Below are positions 1 to 9,923 of a DNA stretch of 64,000 nucleotides, one piece after another. The stretch comes from CAISCU01 sp943361925 (GTDB lineage Bacteria; Bacteroidota; Bacteroidia; UKL13-3), in contig CALRIT020000014.1 in NCBI GenBank assembly GCA_943361925.1, positions 1 to 64,000 on the forward strand. The letters run 5' to 3'. How positions within the stretch are numbered: position 1 is the stretch's first letter; each line of letters begins with the position of its first letter. A model generated the notes under the pieces. It was not told the origin of the DNA. It saw nothing but the letters and a program-made list of their open reading frames with translations, and made no database searches. Position numbers and translations under genes: made by a program.

Positions 1-41
1 TTTTATTAATGTTTTTATATTTTACGGGCTAATTTAAAACA

Positions 42-1673
42 ATGAAAATATATTCTACCTTATTGAATCGCGGAGTTATGCGAATTCTGCTTTTTATTGT
101 CCTGTTGGACTTTAGTTCTTGTACCTCGATTTTTATACCTAGAAAACAAAATCTAACGATTAATACCGGAGATAAAAAAGCTAAAGTATATATAGATAAA
201 GAAGAAGTTGGCGAAGGAAAATCTGTTACTACAAAAGTTGTGAAAAGTGGAGCAAAACAGGTTATTGTTAAAGCTGAAGGAAGAAGAGATGCTTATCATA
301 TGATGCTTCCGATAAGAAGGGCATATTCATTCTGGCCTTTATTTATTTTGGATCTTCCGATTATGATTGTTATGAATGCCGAGGGAGTGGAAAATTCTAA
401 AAATATTTTTGTCTACAATAAATCAAATCAATTTTTGGCAGGTGATCCGGAAATTTTACGTTCAAGCAATAATAAATATATTAGTATAGATGCTATCGGA
501 TTAAAAATATCAAATAAGGACAAAGATATCGTTGCTTATGAGAATATACCTTACAAGGATAACCTCATCGAGGCTCTGGATAAAAGAGAAAAGGAAGTTG
601 ATACAAGAAATACTATAAAAAGTGATAAAATCTCGGGGAAAAAGAAAAAGTTATTGGATGATGACAAAAAAATAGAAGAACAGGATACAAAATTTTCTAC
701 TCAAATCTATAAAACTTTAAGAACATCAGGTTTTATTGATACCATCAATAAAGTATTTTTAGATCAAACTAATACACTTAATCTTGAAGCTAATATTACG
801 AAAGTTAAGGTTTTTGAAATTGGCTCTCCTGCTACTAGTTTTTCTACTTTTTTAAAATCGAAATTATATCTTACTTGGTATATTAAAAATACTTTTGATG
901 AAAAGATTGATTCCATTATCACTTCTCAATACTCTGCTAATTTCCCAAAGGGCGATAAAGTAGATGATATTATGTTTTCAAATGCAGTAGATGAATCATT
1001 TCACCAACTCTTTAAAAATAAAGTATTTCAAAAGTATTTAAGTGTAGATACTAATTTTTCAATTAGTGATGCAATGTTAACTATTCCTGCAATCACATCG
1101 CAAGTTTCAGAAGTGAGTGATGGTGCTAATGCCACCGTTACAGTAAAAAGAAAAGAAGGTGGACATGGATCTGGCTTTGCTATAAGTAATGATGGGTATA
1201 TTCTTACGAATTACCATGTAATTGCAGGTAACTCGATTAATAAACCAGCAGAAATCAGTGTTATTTTATCTGATGGTGAAGAGATTCCTGTTAAAATTGT
1301 TAGATTTAATAGAATGAGGGATTTGGCTCTTTTAAAAGTAGATAGAAAATTTGAAAAGGCTTTCAAATTAGAACAAGAAAATTCATATAAAAGACTCATG
1401 GAAGTTTATACCATTGGTACTCCTAAATCGCTTGAATTAGGCCAATCTGTAAGTTTAGGGCTGGTTTCAAATGAGCGTAAATCTAACAATAACCATTTGC
1501 TTCAACTAAGTATTAGTATTAATCCAGGTAATAGTGGTGGTCCATTGTTTGAAAAAAGCGGAAAACTGCAAGGAGTTGTAACTTCAAAATTGGTTGGTTT
1601 TGCAACTGAAGGTGTTGGTTTTGCAATTCCTTCCTATAAAATTGCAGGGTATTTAAATCTTGATGTTAAATAG
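42..1673 (+). CDS. Lipid-anchored trypsin-like serine protease
   Basis: A 543-residue protein with a lipoprotein-like signal (hydrophobic run ending FSSC, Cys27) and a C-terminal chymotrypsin/trypsin-2 type protease domain from about residue 365. The catalytic triad is visible: His392 in TNYHV, Asp427 in RDLALL and Ser498 in NPGNSGGPL, all in the HtrA/DegP-like arrangement. There is no PDZ domain after the protease domain, which ends the protein. Residues 35-85 resemble a PEGA-like surface domain (VYIDKEEVGEG), and 95-115 is strongly hydrophobic. Residues 180-225 are highly charged. An in-frame ATG at 78 would give a more compact signal peptide and is an alternative start. It is inferred to act at the cell envelope; the substrate is unknown. 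It is transcribed towards rpoD and separated from it by two hairpin terminators. Confidence 0.85.
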   Translation: MKIYSTLLNRGVMRILLFIVLLDFSSCTSIFIPRKQNLTINTGDKKAKVYIDKEEVGEGKSVTTKVVKSGAKQVIVKAEGRRDAYHMMLPIRRAYSFWPLFILDLPIMIVMNAEGVENSKNIFVYNKSNQFLAGDPEILRSSNNKYISIDAIGLKISNKDKDIVAYENIPYKDNLIEALDKREKEVDTRNTIKSDKISGKKKKLLDDDKKIEEQDTKFSTQIYKTLRTSGFIDTINKVFLDQTNTLNLEANITKVKVFEIGSPATSFSTFLKSKLYLTWYIKNTFDEKIDSIITSQYSANFPKGDKVDDIMFSNAVDESFHQLFKNKVFQKYLSVDTNFSISDAMLTIPAITSQVSEVSDGANATVTVKRKEGGHGSGFAISNDGYILTNYHVIAGNSINKPAEISVILSDGEEIPVKIVRFNRMRDLALLKVDRKFEKAFKLEQENSYKRLMEVYTIGTPKSLELGQSVSLGLVSNERKSNNNHLLQLSISINPGNSGGPLFEKSGKLQGVVTSKLVGFATEGVGFAIPSYKIAGYLNLDVK

Positions 1674-1691
1674 TATTTATATTTATTTAAA

Positions 1692-1730
1692 GAAAACCGA
1701 TAGTTTACAATATCTATCGGTTTTCATTTT
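1692..1730 (+). terminator. Rho-independent terminator of the protease gene
   Basis: Perfect 12-bp inverted repeat GAAAACCGATAG / CTATCGGTTTTC (1692-1703 and 1714-1725) with a 10-nt loop, followed by attttt. It lies 19 nt after the protease stop codon. Confidence 0.85.
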
Positions 1731-1875
1731 TATATGTACGCTGATTTCCATTATGAATTGAAATTCATTGTATTGTTTAATCGATTTTACTTTTCAATTG
1801 CTTGCTAGAAAATTCTTTTGAAAATACCTTATAGCCTAAATATATCTAAAGCTAAATCGATTAAATCACTATCAT

Positions 1876-1906
1876 AAAAAAAGCCATCATTTCTGATGGC
1901 TTTTTT
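1876..1906 (-). terminator. Bidirectional terminator of rpoD
   Basis: GCCATCA/TGATGGC stem (1883-1889, 1894-1900) with a 4-nt loop (GAAA on the minus strand), flanked by A7 on the left and T6 on the right. It can therefore end transcription from both sides, but it lies immediately beyond the rpoD stop codon. Confidence 0.85.
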
Positions 1907-1908
1907 GT

Positions 1909-2772
1909 TTATCCTAAATAGGCTTTTAAAATTTTGCTCTTGCTAGATTTTCTTAATCTTCTTAGTGCTTTTTCTTTAATCTGACGAACACGCTCGCGGG
2001 TTAATCCGATTTTTTCACTGATATCTTCTAATGTATGTGCCGGACCACCATCTAAGCCGTAATAGAATTTCAAAACGTCTCTTTCTTTTTCACTTAAAGT
2101 AGAAATAACACGGTTGATTTCTTTTTGTAATGACTCATTGATTAACTGAACATCCGGTCTTGGTTCATCATTCGAATCCAAAATACCTAATAAAGTATTG
2201 TCTTCTCCGTCTGTTAAAGGTGCGTCGATACTTAAATGACGACCAGTTGAACGCAAAGCATTTTCTACTTCCTGTAATGGAATATCCATTGCTTCTGCAA
2301 TTTCTTCTACAGTTGGTTCACGCTCTAATTCTTGTTCCAATTTAGCTGAAGTATTTCCAATTCTACCAATTGAACCAACTTTATTTAAAGGTAAACGTAC
2401 AATACGAGATTGATCAGCTAAAGCCTGAAGAATTGATTGACGAATCCACCAAACTGCGTATGAAATGAATTTAAATCCACGAGTTTCATCAAAACGTTTA
2501 GCAGCTTTAATCAAACCAAGATTTCCTTCGTTAATTAAATCACCTAAAGTTAAACCCTGGTTTTGGTATTGTTTTGATACAGAAACTACGAAACGTAAAT
2601 TGGCATTCACCAAACGCTCTAATGCCACTTGGTCGCCTTCTCTGATACGACGTGCTAATTCAACCTCTTCTTGGGCGTCAATCATAGGTACCTTACTGAT
2701 TTCATTCAGGTACTTATCTAGCGACTTACTTTCACGGTTCGTGAACTGTTTACTAATTTTCAGCTGCCTCAT
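1909..2772 (-). CDS. rpoD: Primary RNA polymerase sigma factor (sigma-70/RpoD)
   Basis: The 287-residue protein is the short primary sigma factor typical of Bacteroidota, lacking region 1.1 and the long non-conserved insert of proteobacterial RpoD. Region 1.2 is at about 15-45 (LDKYLNEISKVPMIDAQEE). Regions 2.1-2.4 run from about 55 to 125 and include the core-binding helix GDLINEGNLGLIKAAKRFD and the -10 recognition helix YAVWWIRQSILQAL. Region 3 is at about 140-220. Region 4.2 carries the helix-turn-helix LEDISEKIGLTRERVRQI at about 245-262. It directs RNA polymerase to housekeeping promoters, which in this phylum have -33 TTTG and -7 TAnnTTTG. The gene is downstream of feoB with a 158-nt gap, so it probably has its own promoter. 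Confidence 0.97.
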   Translation of the reverse strand: MRQLKISKQFTNRESKSLDKYLNEISKVPMIDAQEEVELARRIREGDQVALERLVNANLRFVVSVSKQYQNQGLTLGDLINEGNLGLIKAAKRFDETRGFKFISYAVWWIRQSILQALADQSRIVRLPLNKVGSIGRIGNTSAKLEQELEREPTVEEIAEAMDIPLQEVENALRSTGRHLSIDAPLTDGEDNTLLGILDSNDEPRPDVQLINESLQKEINRVISTLSEKERDVLKFYYGLDGGPAHTLEDISEKIGLTRERVRQIKEKALRRLRKSSKSKILKAYLG

Positions 2773-2930
2773 ATATGCTTGTTCTCTCCTCTTCTTTTTG
2801 TTAGAATCTGCAAATTTCGTGAAAAGATATGCGAATCAATAAAAAAATCAAGTGAAAAATCTTAATCAATTAACAATCAATAGTATAATTCCAAATCAAT
2901 ATTTGTCTTACTCTGCCAATTCCGGTAAAC

Positions 2931-5051
2931 TCATGACATCAAACTAAAAACCAGCCAACTACTGCCATAAGCAAGTAAGGTTAGATATATAAATTGAATG
3001 ATGGCCCATTTGTTTCCACCTGTCTCTTTTTTTACAATTGCTACAGTACTCATACATTGTAAAGCGAAGGCATAAAATATCAGCAAAGAAAAAACACTGG
3101 CCAATGAATAACTTGGTTTCATGGTTTGTTGATTTTTGTCGTGCATCATTTTATTTCTGATGGAATCTAAATCATCATCAGAGCCGCTTACACTGTAAAT
3201 GGTGCTCATGGTTCCCACAAATACTTCCCTTGCTGCCATTGAGGTTAACAATGCAATTCCAATTTTCCAATCGAAACCCAAAGGACGAATAACAGGCTCA
3301 ATTAATTTGCCAAATTGTCCAGCATAACTAGCTTCTAATCTTTGTGATTTATAATTCAATTCCAATGAATCTAAAACTACCTGTTCTGCTTTTATTTCAG
3401 TTGCAAATTTTAATTGTTCTGCATAATCAGATTTCGCTTTGTTAGTTTGAACAGTTGGGCCGGTTGATGCCAATACCCATAGAATGACTGATACAGCTAC
3501 AATTATTTTTCCTGCTCCAACTATAAATGCACTTGATTTTTCAACCAATTCAATAAAAATATTTGATGCTACAGGCATTTTGTAACCAGGCAGCTCCATT
3601 AAAAAGTAGTTTTTCTCTTCGTTTTTAATGAAATGTTTGAATAACCAGGCACTAAAAATTGCTGCTCCAAATCCAATTAAATACATCAGCATTAATACTA
3701 AACCATGCACATTAAACGGACCCCATTTTGCTGTATCAGGAATTAACATCGAAATGAGTAAAGTATAAACAGGTAAACGAGCTGAGCAGCTCATCAATGG
3801 AATGACTAAAATTGTGATAAGCCTTTCTTTTTTGTTTTCAATGCTTCTGCTGGCCATAATACTTGGCACTGCACACGCCATTCCTCCAATTAAAGGAACG
3901 ATTGATTTCCCATTCATTCCAAATGGTCTCATCACCCTGTCCATAATAAATCCAACACGGGCCATATAGCCAATGTCTTCAAGTATGGCAATGAACAAAA
4001 ATAAGATTACAATTTGGGGAAGAAAAACAATAACACCGCTTAATCCTGCTAGAATACCATCAACAATCAAATCGTTTAACATTCCTGCAGGTAAAGTAGT
4101 TTTTACATAATTTGATAGTTCAGCAAAAGCCCATTCTACCCAATCCATCGGATATGAACTCCAGCTGAAAATCGCCTGAAATATTAAAAAGAGGAGTGTT
4201 AGAAAAATGCCGATTCCATAAAAACGATGTGTTAAAACTTTATCAACCTTTTTACTGAGTGAGCTTTTTAAGGTTTGTTCCTTTTTTATTCTTGCATTTT
4301 TAACTGCTTTGTCGATAATCTGGTAACGACTCAAAACCTCTTTTTCCTGAAATGCTCTTACATCAAACTTGTATTTTGAAATAATATCACGAATGGTTTT
4401 TGATTTTTCACTTAATAAATCAGCAGCATTGATGGCATATTGTAAAGCAGCATAATGATTTTTTTTATCAGTAACCCTGCTAATTTCTTCAAGGAAATCC
4501 GTAGGTACTTCATTCAAAGAATAAAACTGTGTTGTTTTTCTTTCAGCTTCATTTAAAAGCAATTTTTTCAACTCATGAATACCTTCTTTGTTCCTTGCAT
4601 TCATGCTGGTAACAGGCACTCCCAGTTCTTTTGATAAAATTTCATTATCATAAGAAATGCCTCTTTTTGCAGCGATATCCTGCATATTCATAGCAAGAAT
4701 TACAGGAACTCCTAAATCACAAACTTGTGTAAATAGAAGTAAGTTTCTTTTTAGGTTTGAAGCATCTGCAATAAAAACAACCAAATCAGGATAGTTGGTT
4801 TCGGCTTTGTTTCTCAGAATTTCATAAGTAACCAATTCATCTGCCGATTTTGGATACAAACTATAAGTTCCGGGTAAATCAATTACATGTAATTTAATTC
4901 CGGGTGCTAACCAGGTTTCTCCTGTTTTCTTTTCTACAGTTGTACCCGGAAAATTGGAAACCTTTTGTTTTAATCCGGTTAAGGCATTAAAAGAAGATGT
5001 TTTTCCACTATTGGGATTGCCAACTAAGGCTATGGTGATGCTTTTCTCCAC
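2931..5051 (-). CDS. feoB: Ferrous iron transporter B
   Basis: A 706-residue inner-membrane Fe(II) transporter with a cytoplasmic G domain. G1 is GNPNSGKT (11-18), G2 is around PGTT (35-38), G3 is DLPG (58-61) and G4 is NMQD (122-125). A helical GDP-dissociation-inhibitor-like region follows, then the polytopic Gate/FeoB_C core with motifs such as MGVGFIMDR-like RVGFIMDRVMRPFGMNG and CAVPSIMASR. The start codon is GTG at 5051, sharing its G with the feoA TAG stop (TAGTG), so feoA and feoB are translationally coupled. A long loop of about 45 residues (TVQTNKAKSDYAEQ onward) interrupts the C-terminal membrane region. The pair is likely used for anaerobic or micro-oxic iron uptake. Confidence 0.97.
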   Translation of the reverse strand: MEKSITIALVGNPNSGKTSSFNALTGLKQKVSNFPGTTVEKKTGETWLAPGIKLHVIDLPGTYSLYPKSADELVTYEILRNKAETNYPDLVVFIADASNLKRNLLLFTQVCDLGVPVILAMNMQDIAAKRGISYDNEILSKELGVPVTSMNARNKEGIHELKKLLLNEAERKTTQFYSLNEVPTDFLEEISRVTDKKNHYAALQYAINAADLLSEKSKTIRDIISKYKFDVRAFQEKEVLSRYQIIDKAVKNARIKKEQTLKSSLSKKVDKVLTHRFYGIGIFLTLLFLIFQAIFSWSSYPMDWVEWAFAELSNYVKTTLPAGMLNDLIVDGILAGLSGVIVFLPQIVILFLFIAILEDIGYMARVGFIMDRVMRPFGMNGKSIVPLIGGMACAVPSIMASRSIENKKERLITILVIPLMSCSARLPVYTLLISMLIPDTAKWGPFNVHGLVLMLMYLIGFGAAIFSAWLFKHFIKNEEKNYFLMELPGYKMPVASNIFIELVEKSSAFIVGAGKIIVAVSVILWVLASTGPTVQTNKAKSDYAEQLKFATEIKAEQVVLDSLELNYKSQRLEASYAGQFGKLIEPVIRPLGFDWKIGIALLTSMAAREVFVGTMSTIYSVSGSDDDLDSIRNKMMHDKNQQTMKPSYSLASVFSLLIFYAFALQCMSTVAIVKKETGGNKWAIIQFIYLTLLAYGSSWLVFSLMS

Positions 5052-5272
5052 TAGGCTTTTTCTATTTCAATTTCTGAGGCATCTTCAAGACGAAGACATA
5101 ATTTATATTCTCCAACATTCACAGCAATGGGATCACCAAATGGTGCTATATTTTCTAAACTCACCGTTTCGCCCGGAAGTACGCCCATTTCAAATAGTTT
5201 TAATGAAAGCGTTTCACAGTTTACCGAAACAATGGTCGCGGTTTCTCCTAATGCCAATTGTGCTAGGTTCAT
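5051..5272 (-). CDS. feoA: Ferrous iron transport protein A
   Basis: A 73-residue SH3-like cytoplasmic protein of the FeoA family, beginning MNLAQLALGETATI and carrying the hallmark LFEMGVLPGE followed by a basic/hydrophobic strand pattern and GEYKLCLRLEDA. It modulates FeoB GTPase/transport activity. It overlaps feoB by 1 nt and starts 53 nt after the glycosyltransferase stop, so it may belong to a longer msbA-like/glycosyltransferase/feoAB transcript. Confidence 0.95.
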   Translation of the reverse strand: MNLAQLALGETATIVSVNCETLSLKLFEMGVLPGETVSLENIAPFGDPIAVNVGEYKLCLRLEDASEIEIEKA

Positions 5273-5325
5273 AAGGTTGGCAATTTAGAACTTTTCTAAA
5301 TAAGGAAAAAATGATTATCGTCAAT

Positions 5326-6456
5326 TTATAACCCGCTGCCAGAAAAAACATTCCAAAGCTTTTTGGCTGTAATTGAGGCAATTGGCATTTTCTCTTCCCA
5401 ATCGTAAATAGGTTCATCCAAATTGGGGTAAATGGCTGCTACTTTTTCGAAGCTTTTTGGATAAGGGAAAAATCGTCCATATCTGTTTCCATTTACAACT
5501 ACATAAACAGGTGTTTTCTGCAAGGCGCACAAATGAGCTGCTGAGGTATCATTACTAAAAGCAAATTCTGCATTTTTACAGATTTCTGCCAGCTCAATCA
5601 AATTGGTTTTACCACTTAAATTGATGGTGTTTGTAGAATGAATTCCTTCGATGATTTCACTTGATATTTTTTCATCAGCTGGACCACCAACCAAAACACA
5701 TTTTAAATCTGGATTTTTAGCTAAAACCAAATTTGCTATTTCAGCATATTGTTTAGCCGGCCATTGTTTGCTTTTTTGGTTTCCTCCAGGACAAATTATA
5801 AAATAAGCTTCTTCTATTTTTCTTTTGTTTGATGGGAAATTCAGGTAAAAATCGGGTTCTATTTTTCCTTTGTTGATGTCTTCAAAAAAGGCCAAATTAT
5901 TTTGGGTTTCATGTAAACCAATTATTCTTTTCTTCAAGAAATTGAAACCCGAATTGAGCTCATTTGAAAAGGGTCCTGGCTTAGTTTCCCATGCTAAATG
6001 TTTTGAAGCAGTAAGACATTTTTTGATGATTCCTTCTAATATCAAAACCCTTGTATATGAAGCGTAAAATACCTCTTCAGGTGCTATAGAAGCAAGTTGT
6101 TCAATGATAGATTTTCTGTATTCAAAAGATGAAAACCATTCTTTTTTATCAAGCCAGATACATTCAATTTTTGAACTTGGAAACAATACATCGAAATAAG
6201 GTTTCCATGCTTTGTTGGCCAACATAAATAGCTGTTGGTTTTGATGTTGAATCCATGTAGATAAAACAGGTGTAAACAACAAGAAATCGCCAATATCATC
6301 AAGCCTAATAATAAGCGAATTATTTGGGTTTGTTTGCTTTGATTCAGGAAGATTTTTGCTCAATTCAACATACCTGTTCCATTCTTTTTTTTGGTCTTTA
6401 CCTTGTCGTAAACGATTGGAAAACCTGGAGAAAAAATGAATGATTTTGTATTTCAT
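5326..6456 (-). CDS. Family 9 glycosyltransferase (heptosyltransferase-like)
   Basis: A 376-residue GT-B fold protein resembling ADP-heptose:LPS heptosyltransferases. Visible family marks are the N-terminal IRLDDIGDFLLFTPVL, the central CPGGNQKSKQWPAKQYAEI (the phosphate/nucleotide-binding loop after strand 1 of the C-terminal Rossmann domain), GGPADEK, and the C-terminal FSNDTSAAHLCALQKTPV that contacts donor diphosphate. It probably transfers a sugar to lipopolysaccharide core or another surface glycan. Its ATG overlaps the TAA of the upstream ABC exporter by one base, so lipid A-type export and glycan assembly are coupled here. The true donor sugar cannot be read from sequence. Confidence 0.85.
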   Translation of the reverse strand: MKYKIIHFFSRFSNRLRQGKDQKKEWNRYVELSKNLPESKQTNPNNSLIIRLDDIGDFLLFTPVLSTWIQHQNQQLFMLANKAWKPYFDVLFPSSKIECIWLDKKEWFSSFEYRKSIIEQLASIAPEEVFYASYTRVLILEGIIKKCLTASKHLAWETKPGPFSNELNSGFNFLKKRIIGLHETQNNLAFFEDINKGKIEPDFYLNFPSNKRKIEEAYFIICPGGNQKSKQWPAKQYAEIANLVLAKNPDLKCVLVGGPADEKISSEIIEGIHSTNTINLSGKTNLIELAEICKNAEFAFSNDTSAAHLCALQKTPVYVVVNGNRYGRFFPYPKSFEKVAAIYPNLDEPIYDWEEKMPIASITAKKLWNVFSGSGL

Positions 6457-8282
6457 TATCCTTCCAAAATTTGTTGCATATTGTGTAATTGTTTGTACAA
6501 ACCTTCCTGTGAAATCAATTCGTTATGACTTCCGGTTTGTACTATTTTACCTTTTTCTAAAACAACAATTAAATCTGCTTTGTGAATGGTACTTAATCTA
6601 TGCGCAATTACAATTGTAGTTCTGTTTTGCATTACATTATTTAGTGCTTCTTGCACCAATCTTTCACTGGCAGTATCTAATGCTGATGTAGCTTCATCAA
6701 GTATCAAAATATCAGGGTTTGTATTTACTGCACGTGCAATGCTTAAACGTTGACGTTGTCCGCCACTAAGTTTATTTCCTCTATCGCCAATATTGGTTTG
6801 GTATGATTTTTCTGTTTGAACAATAAACTCGTGTGCATTGGCAACTTTAGCTGCTTGTTCCACCTGATCGATAGAAATATTGGTTTTACCAAAAGCGATA
6901 TTGTTATAAATGCTATCATTAAACAAAATCGATTCCTGGGCGACAATTCCCATCAATGATCTTAATTCAAGAATTTTTAAATCTTTTATATTTTCACCAT
7001 CAATAATAACTTCTCCTTCAATTGGGTCGTAAAATCTCGGAATTAAATCTGTTAATGTCGATTTTCCGCTACCCGATGGTCCTACTAAAGCAACAGTTTT
7101 TCCTTTTTCAATTTTTAGGTTGATGTTTTGAAGTACATACTCATCAGCATACTTGAAACTTACATTTTTGAATTCAATATAAGATTTCAAATGACTTACC
7201 GATTTGGCATCGTGTTTCTGAGTAATCACTTCTTCACTTTGTAAAACCTCATTTACACGACTTAATGAAGCCATTCCTTTTTGCATGTTTGAATAAGCAG
7301 TAGAGAAAGCTTTAAATGGTGGAAGTAACTGCGAGAATACAGCAATAAAAGCGATAAAAATTTCAGCGTTAACCCCAGATGTTCCTGATAAAACCAATTT
7401 ACCTCCAAACCATAATATAAAGGCTAAAACCATTACACTTAAGGTTTCTGAGATAGGTGAAGCTGAATCTCCAGTTCTGTTTGAAACTACATTGATTCTG
7501 GTATATAAAGCATTTTCGTTTTTAAATCTTCTCATGAAAAACTCTTGAGAATTAAATGCTTTGATGATTCTGATACCCATTAAAGTTTCTTCGTACAAGG
7601 AAACCAAATCCCCAAATTTTGATTGTCCTCTTTGTGAATAGGTTTTAAGTAAACGACCAACTTTACCAATTAAAAAGCCCATAATTGGCAGCGTGATGAA
7701 TACGATTAAAGTTAGAATCGGACTTAACCATATTAAAAATCCTAAATAGATAACAATAGTAAGCGGTTCTTTAAATAAGGCTTCCAATGAACTCATGATT
7801 GCAACTTCAATTTGAAGAATATCGCTGGTCATTCTGCTGATTAAATCTCCTTTTTTCTCTTCACTGAAATAAGAAAGGGGTAAAATAAGGATATGTCTGT
7901 ATAAAGATTCCCTCAAATCACTCACCACATTATTTCTAAGGGAAACCATAAAATAGAGTGCTAAGTACCTAAAAAGGTTCTTTAGGACAATTGTAAGCAC
8001 AAGAATTATACAAATAAAAATTAGGGCAGATTCGGGGCCTTCCATTCGTATTAATTCCGATAAGTAATAATTAAAAACATCATTGATGTTTTTGAAGTCC
8101 ATGCTGAGGGTAGGCTTTTCTTTAACTAATTGTTCCTGAGCGAATAATAACTTCAAAAATGGCATAATTACCGCTATAGAAAACAGACTAAAAACGATGG
8201 AAAGTATATTGAAAAACACATTTAAAGCTGCTAAAACTTTGTATGGTTTTACATATATAAGAAGCTTGATATAACCTTTCAT
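6456..8282 (-). CDS. MsbA-type ABC transporter (fused membrane and ATPase domains)
   Basis: A 608-residue half-transporter. Residues 1-330 form an ABC exporter membrane domain with about six membrane helices and the ISRMTSDI-type coupling region. The nucleotide-binding domain has Walker A GPSGSGKST (about 400-408), the signature LSGGQRQRLS (about 504), Walker B ILILDEATSALD (about 523) and the switch histidine in AHRLST. The family flips lipids such as lipid A or glycolipids, and the 1-nt overlap with a GT9 glycosyltransferase supports a role in outer-membrane glycolipid assembly. The gene is divergent from comM, with 87 nt between the two starts. Confidence 0.9.
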   Translation of the reverse strand: MKGYIKLLIYVKPYKVLAALNVFFNILSIVFSLFSIAVIMPFLKLLFAQEQLVKEKPTLSMDFKNINDVFNYYLSELIRMEGPESALIFICIILVLTIVLKNLFRYLALYFMVSLRNNVVSDLRESLYRHILILPLSYFSEEKKGDLISRMTSDILQIEVAIMSSLEALFKEPLTIVIYLGFLIWLSPILTLIVFITLPIMGFLIGKVGRLLKTYSQRGQSKFGDLVSLYEETLMGIRIIKAFNSQEFFMRRFKNENALYTRINVVSNRTGDSASPISETLSVMVLAFILWFGGKLVLSGTSGVNAEIFIAFIAVFSQLLPPFKAFSTAYSNMQKGMASLSRVNEVLQSEEVITQKHDAKSVSHLKSYIEFKNVSFKYADEYVLQNINLKIEKGKTVALVGPSGSGKSTLTDLIPRFYDPIEGEVIIDGENIKDLKILELRSLMGIVAQESILFNDSIYNNIAFGKTNISIDQVEQAAKVANAHEFIVQTEKSYQTNIGDRGNKLSGGQRQRLSIARAVNTNPDILILDEATSALDTASERLVQEALNNVMQNRTTIVIAHRLSTIHKADLIVVLEKGKIVQTGSHNELISQEGLYKQLHNMQQILEG

Positions 8283-8369
8283 TTAAAAAAAATACTAAGT
8301 AGCAAATATCTAAAATATTGCCATAATAGTTTGGTGCTTTACTTTTATAGCGAAAAAAAGAACGAAATT

Positions 8370-9923
8370 ATGTTGATTAGAACTTTTGGAAGTGCAGTTT
8401 ATGGAGTTAGTGCTGTAACAATAACAATTGAAGTAAATGCTTCTCCGGGTGCTGGAGTTGGTTATTTTTTGGTTGGTTTGCCCGATAGTGCAGTTAAGGA
8501 AAGTCAGCAAAGAATAGAAAGTGCAATTCGTATCAATGGTTATTTAATGCCCCGACAAAAAGTGGTAATCAATATGGCTCCGGCTGATATTAGAAAGGAG
8601 GGGAGTGCTTATGATTTGCCACTTGCAGCGGGTTTTCTTGCAGCAACCGGACAGCTGAATACAGATAAAATTGAAAAATATATCATGATGGGTGAATTGG
8701 CTTTGGATGGAACTTTAAAGCCAATTAAAGGTGCTTTACCCATGGCAATTCAAGCTAGAAAAGAAGGTTATGAGGGATTAATTCTTCCTGCTGAAAATGC
8801 CAGAGAAGCTGCTATTGTAAACAATTTAAAGGTGTATGCAGCTCCTTCACTTAAGGAAGTAGTTCAGTTTTTTAATGGAATGGAAGAAGCTTTGGAGCAA
8901 GTTGTAATTGATACCAGAAAAGAATTCGAACAGAATCAGGTTTATTTAACAGATGATTTTGCTGATGTACGCGGACAGGAAAACATTAAACGAGCTTTAG
9001 AAATTGCTGCTGCCGGTGGACATAATGTAATTTTAATTGGTCCTCCCGGTGCCGGAAAAACGATGTTGGCTAAAAGGTTACCTGGAATTTTGCCTCCTTT
9101 AACTTTACAAGAAGCATTAGAAACTACCAAAATACATTCGGTAGCAGGCAAATTACCTAAGCAAGCCTCATTGGTTTATTCAAGGCCATTTCGTTCTCCA
9201 CATCATACAATAAGTGATGTTGCTTTAGTTGGTGGAGGAAACAATCCGCAACCCGGCGAAATTTCTTTATCACACAATGGTGTGTTGTTTTTGGATGAAT
9301 TGCCGGAGTTCAAAAGAACGGTTTTAGAAGTGATGCGCCAACCTTTAGAAGAAAGAAAGGTAACCATATCTAGAGCAAGATTTTCTATTGAATACCCATC
9401 AAGTTTTATGTTGGTTGCCAGTATGAATCCTTGTCCTTGTGGTTATTTTAATCACCCAGAAAAAAAATGTACATGTGGTCCCGGTGTTGTGCAACGTTAT
9501 TTAAGTAAGGTTTCCGGACCCTTATTAGATAGAATTGACATTCATATAGAAGTAACTCCAGTAAATTTCGAACAATTAAGTGAATCGAGAAAAGCTGAAA
9601 GAAGCGCTTTGGTAAGAGAAAGGGTAATCAATGCAAGGAAAATTCAGGAGGAACGCTATTCGGAATCAGAAGGAATTTATTGCAATGCACAAATTAGCAG
9701 TACGCAGGCAAGAGAGTATTGTGCCTTGAACTCAATTGGACAAACATTATTAAAAACTGCGATGAACAGATTACAATTATCGGCAAGGGCATACGACAGA
9801 ATTCTTAAAGTAGCGAGAACAATTGCTGATTTAGCAGGAAGTGAAGAAATTAAACCGGAACACTTAGCAGAAGCTATTCAATACAGAAGTTTGGATAGAG
9901 ATAATTGGGGTGGGGGAGTTTAA
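8370..9923 (+). CDS. comM: YifB/ComM family Mg-chelatase-like AAA+ ATPase
   Basis: A 517-residue protein. The ATG at 8370 (MLIRTFGSAVYG) matches the family start; a TTG at 8331 in the same frame would add 13 poorly conserved residues and is rejected. An N-terminal S5-like ChlI domain spans about 15-140 (GLPDSAVKESQQRIESAI, INMAPADIRKEGSAYDLP). The AAA+ core follows, with Walker A GPPGAGKT (about 224-231), Walker B VLFLDELPEF, and the sensor/insert motifs SRARFSIEYPSSFMLVASMNPCPCGYF with a Cys cluster (CPCGYF, CTCGPG). A C-terminal Mg_chelatase_C helical domain ends the protein. Homologues are hexameric helicases that promote branch migration during natural transformation. Confidence 0.94.
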   Translation: MLIRTFGSAVYGVSAVTITIEVNASPGAGVGYFLVGLPDSAVKESQQRIESAIRINGYLMPRQKVVINMAPADIRKEGSAYDLPLAAGFLAATGQLNTDKIEKYIMMGELALDGTLKPIKGALPMAIQARKEGYEGLILPAENAREAAIVNNLKVYAAPSLKEVVQFFNGMEEALEQVVIDTRKEFEQNQVYLTDDFADVRGQENIKRALEIAAAGGHNVILIGPPGAGKTMLAKRLPGILPPLTLQEALETTKIHSVAGKLPKQASLVYSRPFRSPHHTISDVALVGGGNNPQPGEISLSHNGVLFLDELPEFKRTVLEVMRQPLEERKVTISRARFSIEYPSSFMLVASMNPCPCGYFNHPEKKCTCGPGVVQRYLSKVSGPLLDRIDIHIEVTPVNFEQLSESRKAERSALVRERVINARKIQEERYSESEGIYCNAQISSTQAREYCALNSIGQTLLKTAMNRLQLSARAYDRILKVARTIADLAGSEEIKPEHLAEAIQYRSLDRDNWGGGV

